In this document: positions 35,871-45,433 of the stretch, one piece after another
How positions within the stretch are numbered: the first letter of the stretch is position 1
Layout: every line of letters begins with the position of its first letter
Assembly: GCF_017357245.1 (NCBI RefSeq)
Contig: NZ_CP071613.1
Coordinates: forward strand, 434,001-498,000
Direction of reading: 5' to 3'
DNA length: 64,000 nucleotides
Origin: Rhizobium bangladeshense
Lineage (GTDB): Bacteria > Pseudomonadota > Alphaproteobacteria > Rhizobiales > Rhizobiaceae
Program-made: the position numbers and the translations under genes
Notes under the pieces: model-generated
What the model saw: only the letters and a program-made list of their open reading frames with translations
Databases searched by the model: none
What the model was told of the DNA's origin: nothing

Positions 35871-36569
35871 TCAAATGTCGTCGAACGCCGGCAATAGCCG
35901 GTCGCGCGAATGTTCGATATGGATGCGCATTGCATCCGCAGCCGCGCCGGGGTCGCGCGCCGCAAAGGCGTCGAGCAGCGTTTGATGCTCGCCGAGTGCC
36001 TCCTCGGTGACACGGCGATGAAACATCAGGCGGAAGATGTGGAAATGCGTGTGCTGGAATGCCAGCATCTCTCGGATCAACTCGTTGCCGGCAAATTCCA
36101 TGATGCGGTCGTGGAAAATAGCGTCGTTGCGGGCGAAGGTCGAATAGTTCGCCCGCTCGTCCCTGTTGTCGCTACGGGTCATCACCCCTGCTGCCTCCGT
36201 CAAGATGGCCAGTTTTTCCTCGTCCATCGCCTGGGCCGCCTTCGCGGCGCCGGCAGGTTCCAGCAGCAGACGAAGTTCATAGAGCTCGTCGAAGCGGTGG
36301 CGCGTGATCTGGGGCGCAGCGCGGTAGCCGACGAGATGCTGCTTGACAACCAGACCTTCGCCTTCAAGTCGGCCGAGAGCTTCGCGGATCGGAGTGTGGG
36401 AGACGTTGAACTCCCTGACCAGGTTGTCGACGGTGATGCGCGCGCCCGGCGCAATTTTCAACGACATGAGTTGGTTGAAGATCGCCTCGTAGACGTCAAC
36501 GGCCAGGCTGTTGGCGCGCGGTATCTGTGTCGTTCCCGTTGAAGGTTCTCTGAGTCTCGTCGAAATCAT
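35871..36569 (-). CDS. GntR-family regulator (FCD subgroup)
   Basis: 232 residues. The winged HTH (about 24-85) contains VREFNVSHTPIREALGRLEG, followed by a FCD domain with metal-site histidines (NDAIFHDRIMEF, EHQTLLDAF, RIHIEHSRDR). It diverges from the Ldh-type dehydrogenase gene at 36663, and the short gap between them has an AT-rich inverted repeat. It probably controls the dehydrogenase operon 36.7-41.3 kb. Confidence 0.88.
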   Translation of the reverse strand: MISTRLREPSTGTTQIPRANSLAVDVYEAIFNQLMSLKIAPGARITVDNLVREFNVSHTPIREALGRLEGEGLVVKQHLVGYRAAPQITRHRFDELYELRLLLEPAGAAKAAQAMDEEKLAILTEAAGVMTRSDNRDERANYSTFARNDAIFHDRIMEFAGNELIREMLAFQHTHFHIFRLMFHRRVTEEALGEHQTLLDAFAARDPGAAADAMRIHIEHSRDRLLPAFDDI

Positions 36570-36627
36570 CTGCTGCCTTGCCTCTTGACAGGTTCAATCG
36601 CTAGCACGATGCTGCGTTCAAGACAAT

Positions 36628-36654
36628 CCTATATCCTATACGATTTAATATAGG
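36628..36654. promoter_or_regulatory. AT-rich inverted repeat before the dehydrogenase operon
   Basis: CCTATAT (36628-36634) and ATATAGG (36648-36654) are perfect inverted arms 13 bp apart, and the left arm is part of a direct repeat ATCCTATATCCTATA. The right arm touches the ribosome site of the gene at 36663. It is a candidate site for the divergent GntR regulator. Confidence 0.35.
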
Positions 36655-36662
36655 GAGGAAAA

Positions 36663-37700
36663 ATGATGCGAGTTTCCGAAGCGGCAGCCCTCGCGCTTGC
36701 CACCCGCCTGCTGGAAGAGCACGGCGCACCGCGTGACCATGCGGCGCTGCAGGCTGGCGTCCTGGTAACGGCCGAAATGAAGGGACACGCCTCGCATGGC
36801 CTGTACCGGCTCCCGCGCCTGGTCGAAAGGATCGCGCGCGGTGTCGTCGACCCGCAAACGAAGGGAACGCAGCGCTGGCGGGCGGATGCGGTGCTGGAGG
36901 TCGAAGGTTCGGCGGGATTGGGCCCCGTCGTCGCCATGGCCGCGATCGAGCGGCTGGCGCCTCATATTCCTGATCTTGGTATCGGCCTGGTAGCCGTTCG
37001 CAATGCGAACCATCTCGGCATGCTCGCGCATTACGTCGAGGCCATCGCTGCGATGGGGTTGGTCGGCATCGCGCTCTCGTCGAGCGAGGCGCTGGTCCAT
37101 CCCTTCGGCGGTACACGGGCTATGCTCGGCACCAACCCCATCGCCATTGGCGTTCCGACTGCCGAGGACCCTCTCGTACTCGACCTTGCCACCAGCATCG
37201 TGCCGATGGGCAGGATCCATCATCACGCGGCGACCGGCAGGCCTATTCCCGAGGGATGGGCGCGCGATGCGGCCGGCAAGCCGACGACCGATCCGAGGCG
37301 TGCCAAGGCCGGCGCGATTGCGCCGTTCGGCGGTGCGAAGGGCTATGGCCTCGGCATTGCCATCGAGCTGCTGGTGGCGGCTCTTGCAGGCTCGGCGCTT
37401 GCACCTGAAGTGCACGGCACGCTCGATAGCCAGTCGCCATGCAACAAGGGCGACGTTTTCATCTTGATCGAGCCCAGCCTGGCGCCCGGGCTTCCGGCGC
37501 AGCTGTCAGCCTATCTCGATGCCGTGCGCGCCTCACCATCCGAGGTGGCTGGCGAACCGATTCGCGTCCCCGGCGATCGCGCCCGCCAGCGGCGTGCGGC
37601 CGCCAGCCGCAACGGTTTTGAGATCGACCAGCGCCTCTGGGATGACCTCAACGCGCTTTCCCCCTCCCGCGTTCTGGCCTTCGAGGGACAAAGATCATGA
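36663..37700 (+). CDS. Ldh-family NAD(P)-dependent oxidoreductase (malate/L-lactate dehydrogenase type 2)
   Basis: 345 residues of the Ldh_2 fold (not the classic Rossmann LDH). Recognisable parts are EMKGHASHGLYRLP with the catalytic His, VRNANHLGMLAHYVE, GTNPIAIGVPT and a C-terminal GAKGYGLGIAIELL. Relatives oxidise malate, sulfolactate, ureidoglycolate or delta1-piperideine-2-carboxylate. GGGAGG precedes the double ATG at 36663/36666. The stop overlaps the next gene's start as ATGA. It is the first step of a three-dehydrogenase run whose substrate is unknown. Confidence 0.88.
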   Translation: MMRVSEAAALALATRLLEEHGAPRDHAALQAGVLVTAEMKGHASHGLYRLPRLVERIARGVVDPQTKGTQRWRADAVLEVEGSAGLGPVVAMAAIERLAPHIPDLGIGLVAVRNANHLGMLAHYVEAIAAMGLVGIALSSSEALVHPFGGTRAMLGTNPIAIGVPTAEDPLVLDLATSIVPMGRIHHHAATGRPIPEGWARDAAGKPTTDPRRAKAGAIAPFGGAKGYGLGIAIELLVAALAGSALAPEVHGTLDSQSPCNKGDVFILIEPSLAPGLPAQLSAYLDAVRASPSEVAGEPIRVPGDRARQRRAAASRNGFEIDQRLWDDLNALSPSRVLAFEGQRS

Positions 37701-38926
37701 GCCTGTTTGCCGCCTTGAGGCTGCCGCGGGAGATCCTGTTTGGCATCGGCCAGCGCCATGCGCTCGCGAGCGTCGCCAGCAGGACCGGCCGGCGCGCTCT
37801 CGTCTGCACGGACGCGCGTTTTGCCGCAACGCCCGTCTTCGCGGAAATGATCGCCGCCGTCGAAGCCGCCGGCATCGCTGTACTGGTCCGTGATCAGACG
37901 CTGCCGGACGTGCCGCGCGATACGGTCGCAGTTTGCGTCGAGGCCGCGCGCGCCTTTGAGCCCGATATGGTGATCGGCATCGGCGGTGGCAGCTGCCTCG
38001 ACATGGCGAAATGCGCCTCGCTGCTTCTTGCTCATGGCGGTGCGCTGGCCGACTACTATGGTGAGTTCAAGGTGCCTGCCCCCGTCCTGCCGGTCATCGC
38101 CGTGCCGACGACGGCAGGCACCGGTTCCGAGGTGACGCCGGTTGCGGTCGTTTCCGATCCCGATCGTATCCTGAAGGTTGGCATTTCGAGCCCGTATCTC
38201 ATCGCCACCGCGGCGATCTGTGATCCGGAACTCACCTTATCCTGCCCGCCCGGGCTTACGGCGGTTGCCGGTGCGGATGCGCTGACGCATGCCATCGAAG
38301 CGTTCACGGCGATGCGCCGCCCCGGCGATCCGGAGCTTGCGCAGCAGCATGTCTTTGTCGGCAAGAGCGACCTCTCCGACCAGTTCGCGCTGTATGCTAT
38401 CCGGCTCCTGAGCCGGAGCTTGGAAAGGGCCTTCAACGACGGTTCGGACATCGACGCGCGCGCCGATGTGATGATGGGCGCGCTCGCAGCCGGCTGCGCC
38501 TTCGGGACTGCGGGCACCGCTGCGGCCCATGCGGTGCAATATCCGGTCGGCGCCCTGACCCATACGCCGCATGGGCTCGGGGTGGCGACCATGCTTCCCT
38601 ATGTGATGACATTTAATCGGCGGGTCGCTGCCGCGGAAATTGCCGCTGTCGGTAGGGCGCTCGGCCTCGATCCCGCCGGAGTGGAGAACGACTTCACACT
38701 GGCCGATGCCGCGATCGACGAGGTGAGCCGCCTTTTTGCGGCGATCGGCATTGCGCCGACGCTCGCCAGGCTCGGCCTGCCGGAAGACCGGATTGACTGG
38801 GCGGCCGAGCAGGCGCTCGGCATCGGCCGGCTGATCAAGAATAATCCACGTCCCCTCGATCCGGACGCCATGCGCGGCCTGGTTCGGGCCGCTTATGACG
38901 GCGACCTGGCCGCTTCCGCACTCTGA
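37697..38926 (+). CDS. Iron-containing alcohol dehydrogenase
   Basis: 409 residues. NAD-binding GIGGGSCLD lies near 95-103. The iron ligands are in the ADALTHAIEAFTA and AAHAVQYPVGALTHTPHGLG segments, typical of the Fe-ADH family. It oxidises a primary alcohol or reduces the matching aldehyde. It overlaps the upstream dehydrogenase gene by 4 bp and is followed by an aldehyde dehydrogenase, so an alcohol-aldehyde-acid sequence is likely. Confidence 0.92.
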   Translation: MSLFAALRLPREILFGIGQRHALASVASRTGRRALVCTDARFAATPVFAEMIAAVEAAGIAVLVRDQTLPDVPRDTVAVCVEAARAFEPDMVIGIGGGSCLDMAKCASLLLAHGGALADYYGEFKVPAPVLPVIAVPTTAGTGSEVTPVAVVSDPDRILKVGISSPYLIATAAICDPELTLSCPPGLTAVAGADALTHAIEAFTAMRRPGDPELAQQHVFVGKSDLSDQFALYAIRLLSRSLERAFNDGSDIDARADVMMGALAAGCAFGTAGTAAAHAVQYPVGALTHTPHGLGVATMLPYVMTFNRRVAAAEIAAVGRALGLDPAGVENDFTLADAAIDEVSRLFAAIGIAPTLARLGLPEDRIDWAAEQALGIGRLIKNNPRPLDPDAMRGLVRAAYDGDLAASAL

Positions 38927-38940
38927 CCTGGGAAATCATC

Positions 38941-40428
38941 ATGAACGTGAACCAGCATTCGCCGCATCCAGACCACGATCCCTTCGGGCTGAGCGCGTTT
39001 TCCCGCGGCCTCTATATTGGCGGCGAGTGGCGGCCTGCAGCGGGCGAGGGACGGATCCAGGTGATCGATCCCTCGACAGAAGCGGTCATTGCCGCCGTGC
39101 CGGATGGGACCCTTGCGGATGCGGCAGCGGCCGTCGAGACTGCGGCGAGCGCCGCGGAAAGCTGGCGCGAGACCCCGCCGCGGAAGCGGTCCGAGATCCT
39201 GCGCCGCTGCTTCGAACTTATGGTGGAGCGCTCCGAAGCGCTTGCGAGGCTCATTTCGCTCGAGAACGGAAAGGCGTTGCGCGACGCGCGCGGCGAGGTG
39301 GCCTATGCAGCGGAGTTCTTTCGGTGGAACGCCGAGGAGGCGGTGCGCATCTCTGGTGAGTTCGGTATCGCCCCGGCCGGTGGAAACCGGATCGTCGTCG
39401 ATTACCAGCCTATCGGCGTCTGCGTTCTCATCACACCGTGGAATTTCCCCGCCGCGATGGCGACCCGCAAGATCGCGCCAGCCCTTGCCGCAGGCTGCAC
39501 CGTCATCCTGAAGCCGGCGAGCGAGACGCCGTTGACGGCCTATGCGCTTGCGGCTCTCTACGAGGAGGCTGGCGTGCCGCCGGGCGTGGTGAACGTGATG
39601 ACAACATCGACGCCTGGTCCCGTCATAGCCGCCATGCTGGCCGACCCGCGGGTGCGAAAACTCTCCTTTACAGGCTCGACGGGGGTCGGCCGCACGCTTC
39701 TGGCGGAAGCGGCAAAAAATGTCATCTCCTGCTCCATGGAACTCGGCGGCAACGCGCCATTCATCGTTTTCGAGGACGCGGACATTGACGCAGCGATCGA
39801 AGGGCTGATGGTTGCGAAAATGCGCAATGCCGGTGAGGCCTGCACGGCTGCGAACCGCATTTATGTGCAGTCCGGTATCCACGATGCCTTCGCGGAAAAA
39901 TTTACTCGACGCATGGCCGCCCTCAGCGTCGGTCCGGGCGTAGATCCGGATACCGAGTGCGGTCCGATGATCACACGCAAGGCGGTGGAGAAGATCGACC
40001 GCCTTGTTGCGGACGCCACTTCCCGCGGTGCTCGCGCTCTCTGCGGCGGACGAACATTGGCAGGACGGGGCTTTTTCTATCCGCCGACGGTGCTTGTCGA
40101 TGTTTCCCCGGCCTCTGACATGGGCTGTGAGGAGATTTTCGGCCCCGTCGCGCCGCTCTACCGTTTCGAGAGCGAGGCAGAGGTCATCGCTGCCGCCAAC
40201 AATACGGAGTATGGTCTCGCCGCCTACATCTATACCCGCGACATTGGTCGTGGAATGCGCGTCGCCTCCAAGGTCGAGGCGGGCATGATCGCGCTCAATC
40301 GTGGACTGGTCTCCGATCCCGCTGCCCCCTTTGGCGGCGTGAAGCAGAGCGGCCTCGGACGTGAAGGAGGGCAGCACCACGGTATCACGGAGTTCATGGA
40401 AGCCAAGTACATTGCGACAAGTTTCTGA
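38941..40428 (+). CDS. NAD(P)-dependent aldehyde dehydrogenase, succinate-semialdehyde type
   Basis: 495 residues. The catalytic Cys is in GEACTAANRIYVQSG and the general-base Glu in MELGGNAPF; the PWNFPAAMATRKIAPALAAG segment marks the ALDH superfamily. Overall closest in feel to GabD-like succinate-semialdehyde dehydrogenases. It follows the iron alcohol dehydrogenase by 14 bp. Probable role: oxidation of the aldehyde made by the upstream enzymes; the exact aldehyde is unknown. Confidence 0.92.
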   Translation: MNVNQHSPHPDHDPFGLSAFSRGLYIGGEWRPAAGEGRIQVIDPSTEAVIAAVPDGTLADAAAAVETAASAAESWRETPPRKRSEILRRCFELMVERSEALARLISLENGKALRDARGEVAYAAEFFRWNAEEAVRISGEFGIAPAGGNRIVVDYQPIGVCVLITPWNFPAAMATRKIAPALAAGCTVILKPASETPLTAYALAALYEEAGVPPGVVNVMTTSTPGPVIAAMLADPRVRKLSFTGSTGVGRTLLAEAAKNVISCSMELGGNAPFIVFEDADIDAAIEGLMVAKMRNAGEACTAANRIYVQSGIHDAFAEKFTRRMAALSVGPGVDPDTECGPMITRKAVEKIDRLVADATSRGARALCGGRTLAGRGFFYPPTVLVDVSPASDMGCEEIFGPVAPLYRFESEAEVIAAANNTEYGLAAYIYTRDIGRGMRVASKVEAGMIALNRGLVSDPAAPFGGVKQSGLGREGGQHHGITEFMEAKYIATSF

Positions 40429-40439
40429 AGGAGGAACCT

Positions 40440-41306
40440 GTGGCCGCCGATCCGTTTCGCATCCGTGACCATGTCTCAGATTTCGACGAGATTGTCGGCG
40501 ATATCCGTGCCCGCAGCCTTGCGACGCGGCGCACTGTTACAATGGAAGCCAACATTGCCTATGGGGCTGGACCGGGCGAGACGCTCGACATCTTCCTGCC
40601 GAGCGATGCCGGCTCGGACATGCCGATCCACATGTTCATCCATGGTGGCTATTGGCGGATGTTTTCCAAGGAAGACTATTCCTGCGTCGCTGAGACTATC
40701 ACCGGGGCTGGCGCGGTCGCGGCCATCGTCGATTATTCCTTGATGCCCGGCGTGAGAATGGACGTCCTGGTTGGTCAGGTCCTGAAAGCCAAGGCTTTCC
40801 TGCTGGGGCATGCGGATCGTTTTGGCGCCACGCCGAAGCAGTTCTCCGTCAGCGGTCACTCCGCCGGCGCACATCTTGCAACCTTTCTCTTCCATCGCTC
40901 GCCAGCGCCTTCGGGCGTGGATGCTGCTTTCCTGCTCGGCGGCCTATATGACCTCGAACCGCTTCAGACCTCCTTCCTCAGTGAGGAGATCGCCTTGAGC
41001 GACGAGGAGGTGCGACGGTTTACGCCGATGCGCCGCGAGCACGATCCTGCAACGCGCGTCGCTATCATGACCGGCGACCTGGAAACTGATCCATTCAAAA
41101 TTCAGGCAAATGCGTTCAGGAAGGTTCTCGCCGCCCAAGGGCTTGAAGTGCGGGAATCGCATGTCGCAGACGGGAACCACATGAGCACGGTGCGTGACCT
41201 CGCCGTCGCTGGCACAGCTGTGGCGGGAGTATTGCGCGCCACAATTGCCAATGATGCCGGTGAGGGATCGAAGAGACAACCTAGCCCTGACCGCCGCTTT
41301 TCGTGA
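40440..41306 (+). CDS. Alpha/beta hydrolase, kynurenine-formamidase-like
   Basis: 288 residues from a GTG at 40440 with GGAGGAAC upstream. HGGYW (about 76-80) is the oxyanion loop typical of arylformamidases, GHSAGA gives the serine nucleophile, and the final His is in ADGNHMST. It hydrolyses an ester or formamide. It closes the operon 36.7-41.3 kb, 11 bp after the aldehyde dehydrogenase. The last 20 residues (NDAGEGSKRQPSPDRRFS) look unstructured. Confidence 0.85.
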   Translation: MAADPFRIRDHVSDFDEIVGDIRARSLATRRTVTMEANIAYGAGPGETLDIFLPSDAGSDMPIHMFIHGGYWRMFSKEDYSCVAETITGAGAVAAIVDYSLMPGVRMDVLVGQVLKAKAFLLGHADRFGATPKQFSVSGHSAGAHLATFLFHRSPAPSGVDAAFLLGGLYDLEPLQTSFLSEEIALSDEEVRRFTPMRREHDPATRVAIMTGDLETDPFKIQANAFRKVLAAQGLEVRESHVADGNHMSTVRDLAVAGTAVAGVLRATIANDAGEGSKRQPSPDRRFS

Positions 41307-41399
41307 TCGTGGCAGTCGAAGAGTGATGCATCGGCTGCTATGGCAGGTACAAGGTCGTGCCGATCCGCGTCGTCGAACGTCGCGAAGGCTGACCGGGTC

Positions 41400-42725
41400 C
41401 TAGAAATCAGCTACTTTGCCCCAGGCGGACGCTGCGAAGCGGCTGGGATGGTAGGGCCGGGGATCGACAATTGGCTCATCACCCGTGACGATGTCGGCAA
41501 TCAGATGGCCGGCGCCGGGTCCGATGCCGAAACCGTGGCCGCTGAAACCGGCAGCGAGGATGAATCCGGGAAGGGTGGCGATCTCGCCGATCCCCGGTAC
41601 ACCGTCTGGCGTGCTGTCGATATAGCCCGCCCAGGCCGCCTTGATTTCGGTATTCTTCAAGGCGGGCAGAAGCTTGAGTGCCCGCGAATGCGTGAGGGCA
41701 ATGGTCGGCTCATCGACGGCCGGGTCGAGAATGCGCATGCGCTCCATTGGCGTCGGCCTGTCGAGCCGCCACCCTGCCAGCGATTCATGGCCCGAGCGAA
41801 CTCCCTCCAATCCGCCGGGCGCCAGACTCCGCCAGCGCCGGGCAAACATCGGCAGGAACTGCGGCGCGAAACGAAACTGCTGGGCGGTGGGGTCGACGCG
41901 GCCGCGGCCGCTGATCGCGAGCGTGTAACCGCAGTCGCCGCGGCGTGTCACGGAAACTGCCGATGTGTGCAGGGCATCGGGCAACCCGTTCGCACCTGGT
42001 GAAACCGCGAGGATCGACGAGCGGATGGAGGCTTGCGGAAATCGGATGCCGAGCTGGCGGCAGAAGGAGGAGGCCCAGGCGCCGCCGGCCAGGATCGCCA
42101 CTTTTGTTCGGATGGTGCCATGCTCGGTGACGACACCTGAAACTCTGCCGCCTTCAACGTCGACGCCGCGGGCCGCACAGGACTGATGCACCGTACCGCC
42201 GAGCTTCAGGATCGCACGCGCGGCGGCAGGCGCGGCGTTTGCAGGATCGGCCGTGCCGTCCGTCGGCGAAAAGACTCCGCCTTTCCACGGGGCGCCGGTG
42301 GCCCGCCCGCGTTCCGTTGCCTCTGCGCCGCTCAGCATATGGGTGGTAACGCCGACCGATCGGGCGAAATCGCGCCAGCGAGCCCAGCCGGAAAGTTCCT
42401 CCTCGCTATTACTGAGATAGAGGAGACCGCAGCGGCGGAAGCCGGTGTCCTCGCCGGTCTCAGTGGCGAAGCGCTCCCACAGATCGAGGCTCTTCGTCGA
42501 CATCGGCAATTCCCGGGCGTCGCGGTTTTGCTGGCGGCACCAGCCCCAGTTGCGGCTCGATTGCTCCGCACCGACAAGGCCTTTCTCGACGAGGGCGACC
42601 TTCAACCCGCGCCTGGCCAGATAATAGGCCGCGAAAACGCCGACGATGCCGCCGCCGATCACGACCGCATCGGCGGTAGCGGGCAGTTGCAGTGTCGTGT
42701 CGACGCGAGTGAGCGGTGCGGGCAT
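41400..42725 (-). CDS. FAD-dependent D-amino-acid-oxidase-family oxidoreductase
   Basis: 441 residues. The FAD-binding VVIGGGIVGVFAAYYLARRG (about 21-40) opens the protein, followed by SSRNWGWCRQQNRD, a motif region of DadA/sarcosine-oxidase relatives, and a C-terminal FSGHGFGIGPGAG that closes on the flavin. It oxidises a primary or secondary amine or amino acid. GGAG precedes ATG 42725. It diverges from an Lrp-type regulator, which supports an amino-acid-like substrate. Confidence 0.88.
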   Translation of the reverse strand: MPAPLTRVDTTLQLPATADAVVIGGGIVGVFAAYYLARRGLKVALVEKGLVGAEQSSRNWGWCRQQNRDARELPMSTKSLDLWERFATETGEDTGFRRCGLLYLSNSEEELSGWARWRDFARSVGVTTHMLSGAEATERGRATGAPWKGGVFSPTDGTADPANAAPAAARAILKLGGTVHQSCAARGVDVEGGRVSGVVTEHGTIRTKVAILAGGAWASSFCRQLGIRFPQASIRSSILAVSPGANGLPDALHTSAVSVTRRGDCGYTLAISGRGRVDPTAQQFRFAPQFLPMFARRWRSLAPGGLEGVRSGHESLAGWRLDRPTPMERMRILDPAVDEPTIALTHSRALKLLPALKNTEIKAAWAGYIDSTPDGVPGIGEIATLPGFILAAGFSGHGFGIGPGAGHLIADIVTGDEPIVDPRPYHPSRFAASAWGKVADF

Positions 42726-42957
42726 GGCATGGTCTCCGTGTCAGGCCAGTCTAGCGGATCCGCCGCCGCGACTTTGCCGGAGTTCATGCAGCGACAGCAG
42801 AAGATTCCGTCTTGGCGGCAGGCCGGCAGCCATTTGTGCTTCTGCATATCCTCCAACCCGGTCGACACCCCCCTTTGATGTGTTAAGCTCGACGTTGAAA
42901 GGAAGCAGCATAATATGCTGCGTCATTGGCGATCTCGAGCAAGCGAAGGCGCGCGTG

Positions 42958-43437
42958 ATGATGAAACTCGACCGGATCGACATAAAAATTCTCTACGAAC
43001 TGCAGAAGAATGGCCGCGTCACGAATGTGGAACTCGCCGAGCTGGTCAATCTGTCGCCGAGCCCGTGTCTGATGCGGGTGAAGAAGCTGCAGTCGGAAGG
43101 TTATATCGAAGGCTATTCTGCTCAGATCAATGTCAGTAAACTCGGCCAGACACTGACCGTGTTCACCGAGATCACGTTGAAGAACCATCGGCAGATCGAC
43201 TTCGCCCGCTTCCTGGCGGCGATCGAGAAGGTCGACCAAGTGATCGAATGCCATCTGGTTTCTGGCGGCTACGATTATCTGCTGAAATTTGTCACGGCCG
43301 GCATCGACGAGTATCAGACGATCATGGAGCGGCTGACCGACCTGGACGTCGGCATCGACAAATATTTCAGCTTCGTCGTCCTGAAATCGCCGATCATCAA
43401 AGCCCACATGCCGCTGACCACATTGTTCCCGCATTAG
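42958..43437 (+). CDS. Lrp/AsnC-family transcriptional regulator
   Basis: 159 residues from ATG 42958 (a second ATG follows at once). N-terminal HTH: LDRIDIKILYELQKNGRVTN then LSPSPCLMRVKKLQ; C-terminal RAM domain: TVFTEITLK...VIECHLVSGGYDYLLKFV. It is divergent from the FAD oxidoreductase gene, with 232 bp between them and no gene in that gap. It probably activates that gene in response to its amino-acid substrate. It is clearly a different gene from the putA-linked Lrp-type regulator at 14.8 kb. Confidence 0.87.
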   Translation: MMKLDRIDIKILYELQKNGRVTNVELAELVNLSPSPCLMRVKKLQSEGYIEGYSAQINVSKLGQTLTVFTEITLKNHRQIDFARFLAAIEKVDQVIECHLVSGGYDYLLKFVTAGIDEYQTIMERLTDLDVGIDKYFSFVVLKSPIIKAHMPLTTLFPH

Positions 43438-43777
43438 AGCTGTTCCAGCAAAATGGCATAGCGGTTGTGCATCTTTCATCGGTGCTGCGCGGATAGCGGT
43501 TCTCTCTGTCGCAGGTTGTTCCACCTATAACTGTAAGCTTCCTACTGGTTGGAACGACTTGCGACAATTCTCATCCTTGCCTTCCAGAGCCCTGTTGGCT
43601 GCCACTTGCCGGGGTTCTGCCGTGGAGTCGAGGCTTTCCAGCGCGACCCGACCCGGTGCGCGCTCGATCTGACAAACCCTTGCTCGGGTTTCAAGGAACG
43701 CAGGTCAGTAAGCACAGAACGACTGCGTGATCCCTGAGGCAAATCCGTGCCAAGAATTTTCGCAGTGGAACCGGCAC
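43438..43777. other. Non-coding stretch between the Lrp gene and the peptide-ABC operon
   Basis: About 340 bp without a convincing gene. It opens with AGAGCTGTTCCAGCAAAATGG, resembling short intergenic repeats I know from rhizobial genomes, though the copy here is imperfect. A 62-codon frame on the + strand (43549-43737) is Arg/Pro-rich, lacks a ribosome site, and is not supported. The right end carries the hairpin at 43771-43787. Confidence 0.35.
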
Positions 43778-43787
43778 TCAGTGCCGG
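43771..43787 (-). terminator. Hairpin overlapping the stop codon of the peptide-ABC ATPase gene
   Basis: CCGGCACT-C-AGTGCCGG is a perfect eight-bp inverted repeat whose centre contains the TGA stop of the leftward gene ending at 43778. It may end transcription of the transporter operon or protect the 3' end. No strong T-tract follows. Confidence 0.4.
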
Positions 43788-45433
43788 CAATAGGTCCGCA
43801 CCAGTTCCGGATCCTGCTGGAGCCCGTCGAGCCAAGCCGGATCGAGCGTTGGCACCGATGAAAAGAGCAGTTGAGAATAGGGGTGTTGCGGCGTCTTCAC
43901 CGTCGAGGAGGTGATTTCCTCGACCTTGCGGCCTCCGTACATCACAACGATTTCGTCGCAGATCGCCTCCACCACCGAGAGGTCGTGGCTGATGAAGATG
44001 TAGGAGAGGCCGAGTTCGCGTTGCAACTCCTTGAGCAGATCGATGACTGCGGCGGCGACCACCGTGTCGAGCGCCGAGGTAATCTCGTCGCAGAGGATCA
44101 GCTTCGGATCGGCGGCAAGGGCGCGGGCGAAGTTGACACGCTGCTTCTGCCCGCCCGAGAGTTCGCCAGGCCGGCGATGGCGCAGGTTGCGGGGCAGGTG
44201 CACCATGTCGAGCAATTGATCGATCCGGGCGCTCCGTGCCTTTCGATCCATGCCGTGGTAAAAGACCAGCGGCCTGGCCAGGATGTCCTCGACAGATTTC
44301 GCCGGGTTGAGCGCGGTATCGGCATATTGGAAAACGATCTGCATTTCGCGCAACTGCTCACGTGAGCGCTCACGCGCGCTGCTGCGCAATTCCGTGCCGT
44401 CGAAGACGATCTTGCCGACTGCGGCCGGCAGTATCCCGGCGATGGTGCGAGCAAGCGTCGACTTGCCGCAACCGGATTCCCCGATGATGCCGAGATTGCG
44501 CCCTCTTTCCACTATCAGGCTTACGTGTTCGACCGCACGAACGAGGGGAAGTCCGTCAGCCTGGCGCTGCCCATAGCCAGCGACGACGTCCTCGATCTTC
44601 AGGAGCGGCGCCGTCGCGTTCTCTGCAGGACTTGCCGCGCCTCGCGGTTTCGGTTCGAAGGCTGCGAGCAATTGCCGGGTATAGGGGTGCTTCGCATCGT
44701 TGAGGATTTCTTCGGTTGTGCCGGTTTCCTGGGTCTCCCCGTCTTTCAACACCACGATGCGGTCGGCGATTTGTGCGACGACGGCGAGGTCGTGCGAGAC
44801 ATAGACGCCTGATATGCCGCCTTTCTTCATGACCGATTTGAAAGCACGCAGGACTTCGATCTGGGTCGTCACGTCAAGCGCGGTCGTCGGCTCGTCGAAG
44901 ATGACAAGCGTCGGGTCGCCGATGAGCGCCATGGCGGCAGCCAGACGCTGCAGCTGTCCGCCGGAAACCTGGTGCGGATAACGGCTGCCGATCGTTTCCG
45001 GTTCGGGCAGGGACAGCGCCCGGAAGAGTTCGATCGCCCGGATTCGGGCATCTTCCGGCGACATCAGCTGATGAATACGCGTGACCTCGATCACCTGATC
45101 CATGATCGATGTGGCAGGGTTGAAGGCGGCTGCGGCCGATTGCGGCACGTAAGCGACCTGGGTGCCGCGTAGTTTGGCGCGCTGCTTTTCGCTGAGCGCA
45201 ACCATATCCTTGCCGCTGACCGAAACACTGCCCGCGGAAATGCGACAGCCCGGGCGGGTATGGCCCATGAGGGTCAGGGCGATCGTGGTTTTGCCCGAGC
45301 CGCTCTCGCCGATCAACGCGACGATCTCGCCCTCGGCAATATCGAGACTGACGCCTTTGATGATCTCGACACGTCGGCCGGAATCGGTGGTTGCTTCGAC
45401 CTTGAGGTCACGGATTTCTATGAAGTTGCTCAT
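43778..45433 (-). CDS. Fused double ATPase of a peptide-type ABC transporter (DppD-DppF type)
   Basis: 551 residues from ATG 45433. It contains two complete ABC domains. Domain 1: GESGSGKTT, VSGGQLQRLAAA, FDEPTTALD. Domain 2: GESGCGKST, LSGGQKQRVNFARA, CDEITSALD. Each is followed by the oligopeptide-type tail (HPYTRQLL, HPYSQLLF). It powers the DppBC-like permeases upstream; its ATG overlaps the permease stop as ATGA. Fusion of D and F is common in rhizobial transporters. The ligand is probably a peptide, opine or amine. Confidence 0.93.
   Translation of the reverse strand: MSNFIEIRDLKVEATTDSGRRVEIIKGVSLDIAEGEIVALIGESGSGKTTIALTLMGHTRPGCRISAGSVSVSGKDMVALSEKQRAKLRGTQVAYVPQSAAAAFNPATSIMDQVIEVTRIHQLMSPEDARIRAIELFRALSLPEPETIGSRYPHQVSGGQLQRLAAAMALIGDPTLVIFDEPTTALDVTTQIEVLRAFKSVMKKGGISGVYVSHDLAVVAQIADRIVVLKDGETQETGTTEEILNDAKHPYTRQLLAAFEPKPRGAASPAENATAPLLKIEDVVAGYGQRQADGLPLVRAVEHVSLIVERGRNLGIIGESGCGKSTLARTIAGILPAAVGKIVFDGTELRSSARERSREQLREMQIVFQYADTALNPAKSVEDILARPLVFYHGMDRKARSARIDQLLDMVHLPRNLRHRRPGELSGGQKQRVNFARALAADPKLILCDEITSALDTVVAAAVIDLLKELQRELGLSYIFISHDLSVVEAICDEIVVMYGGRKVEEITSSTVKTPQHPYSQLLFSSVPTLDPAWLDGLQQDPELVRTYCRH

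Noticed and set aside
43549..43737. Short + strand frame after the Lrp gene
   Set aside because: No ribosome site, unusual composition and no motif; treated as non-coding.
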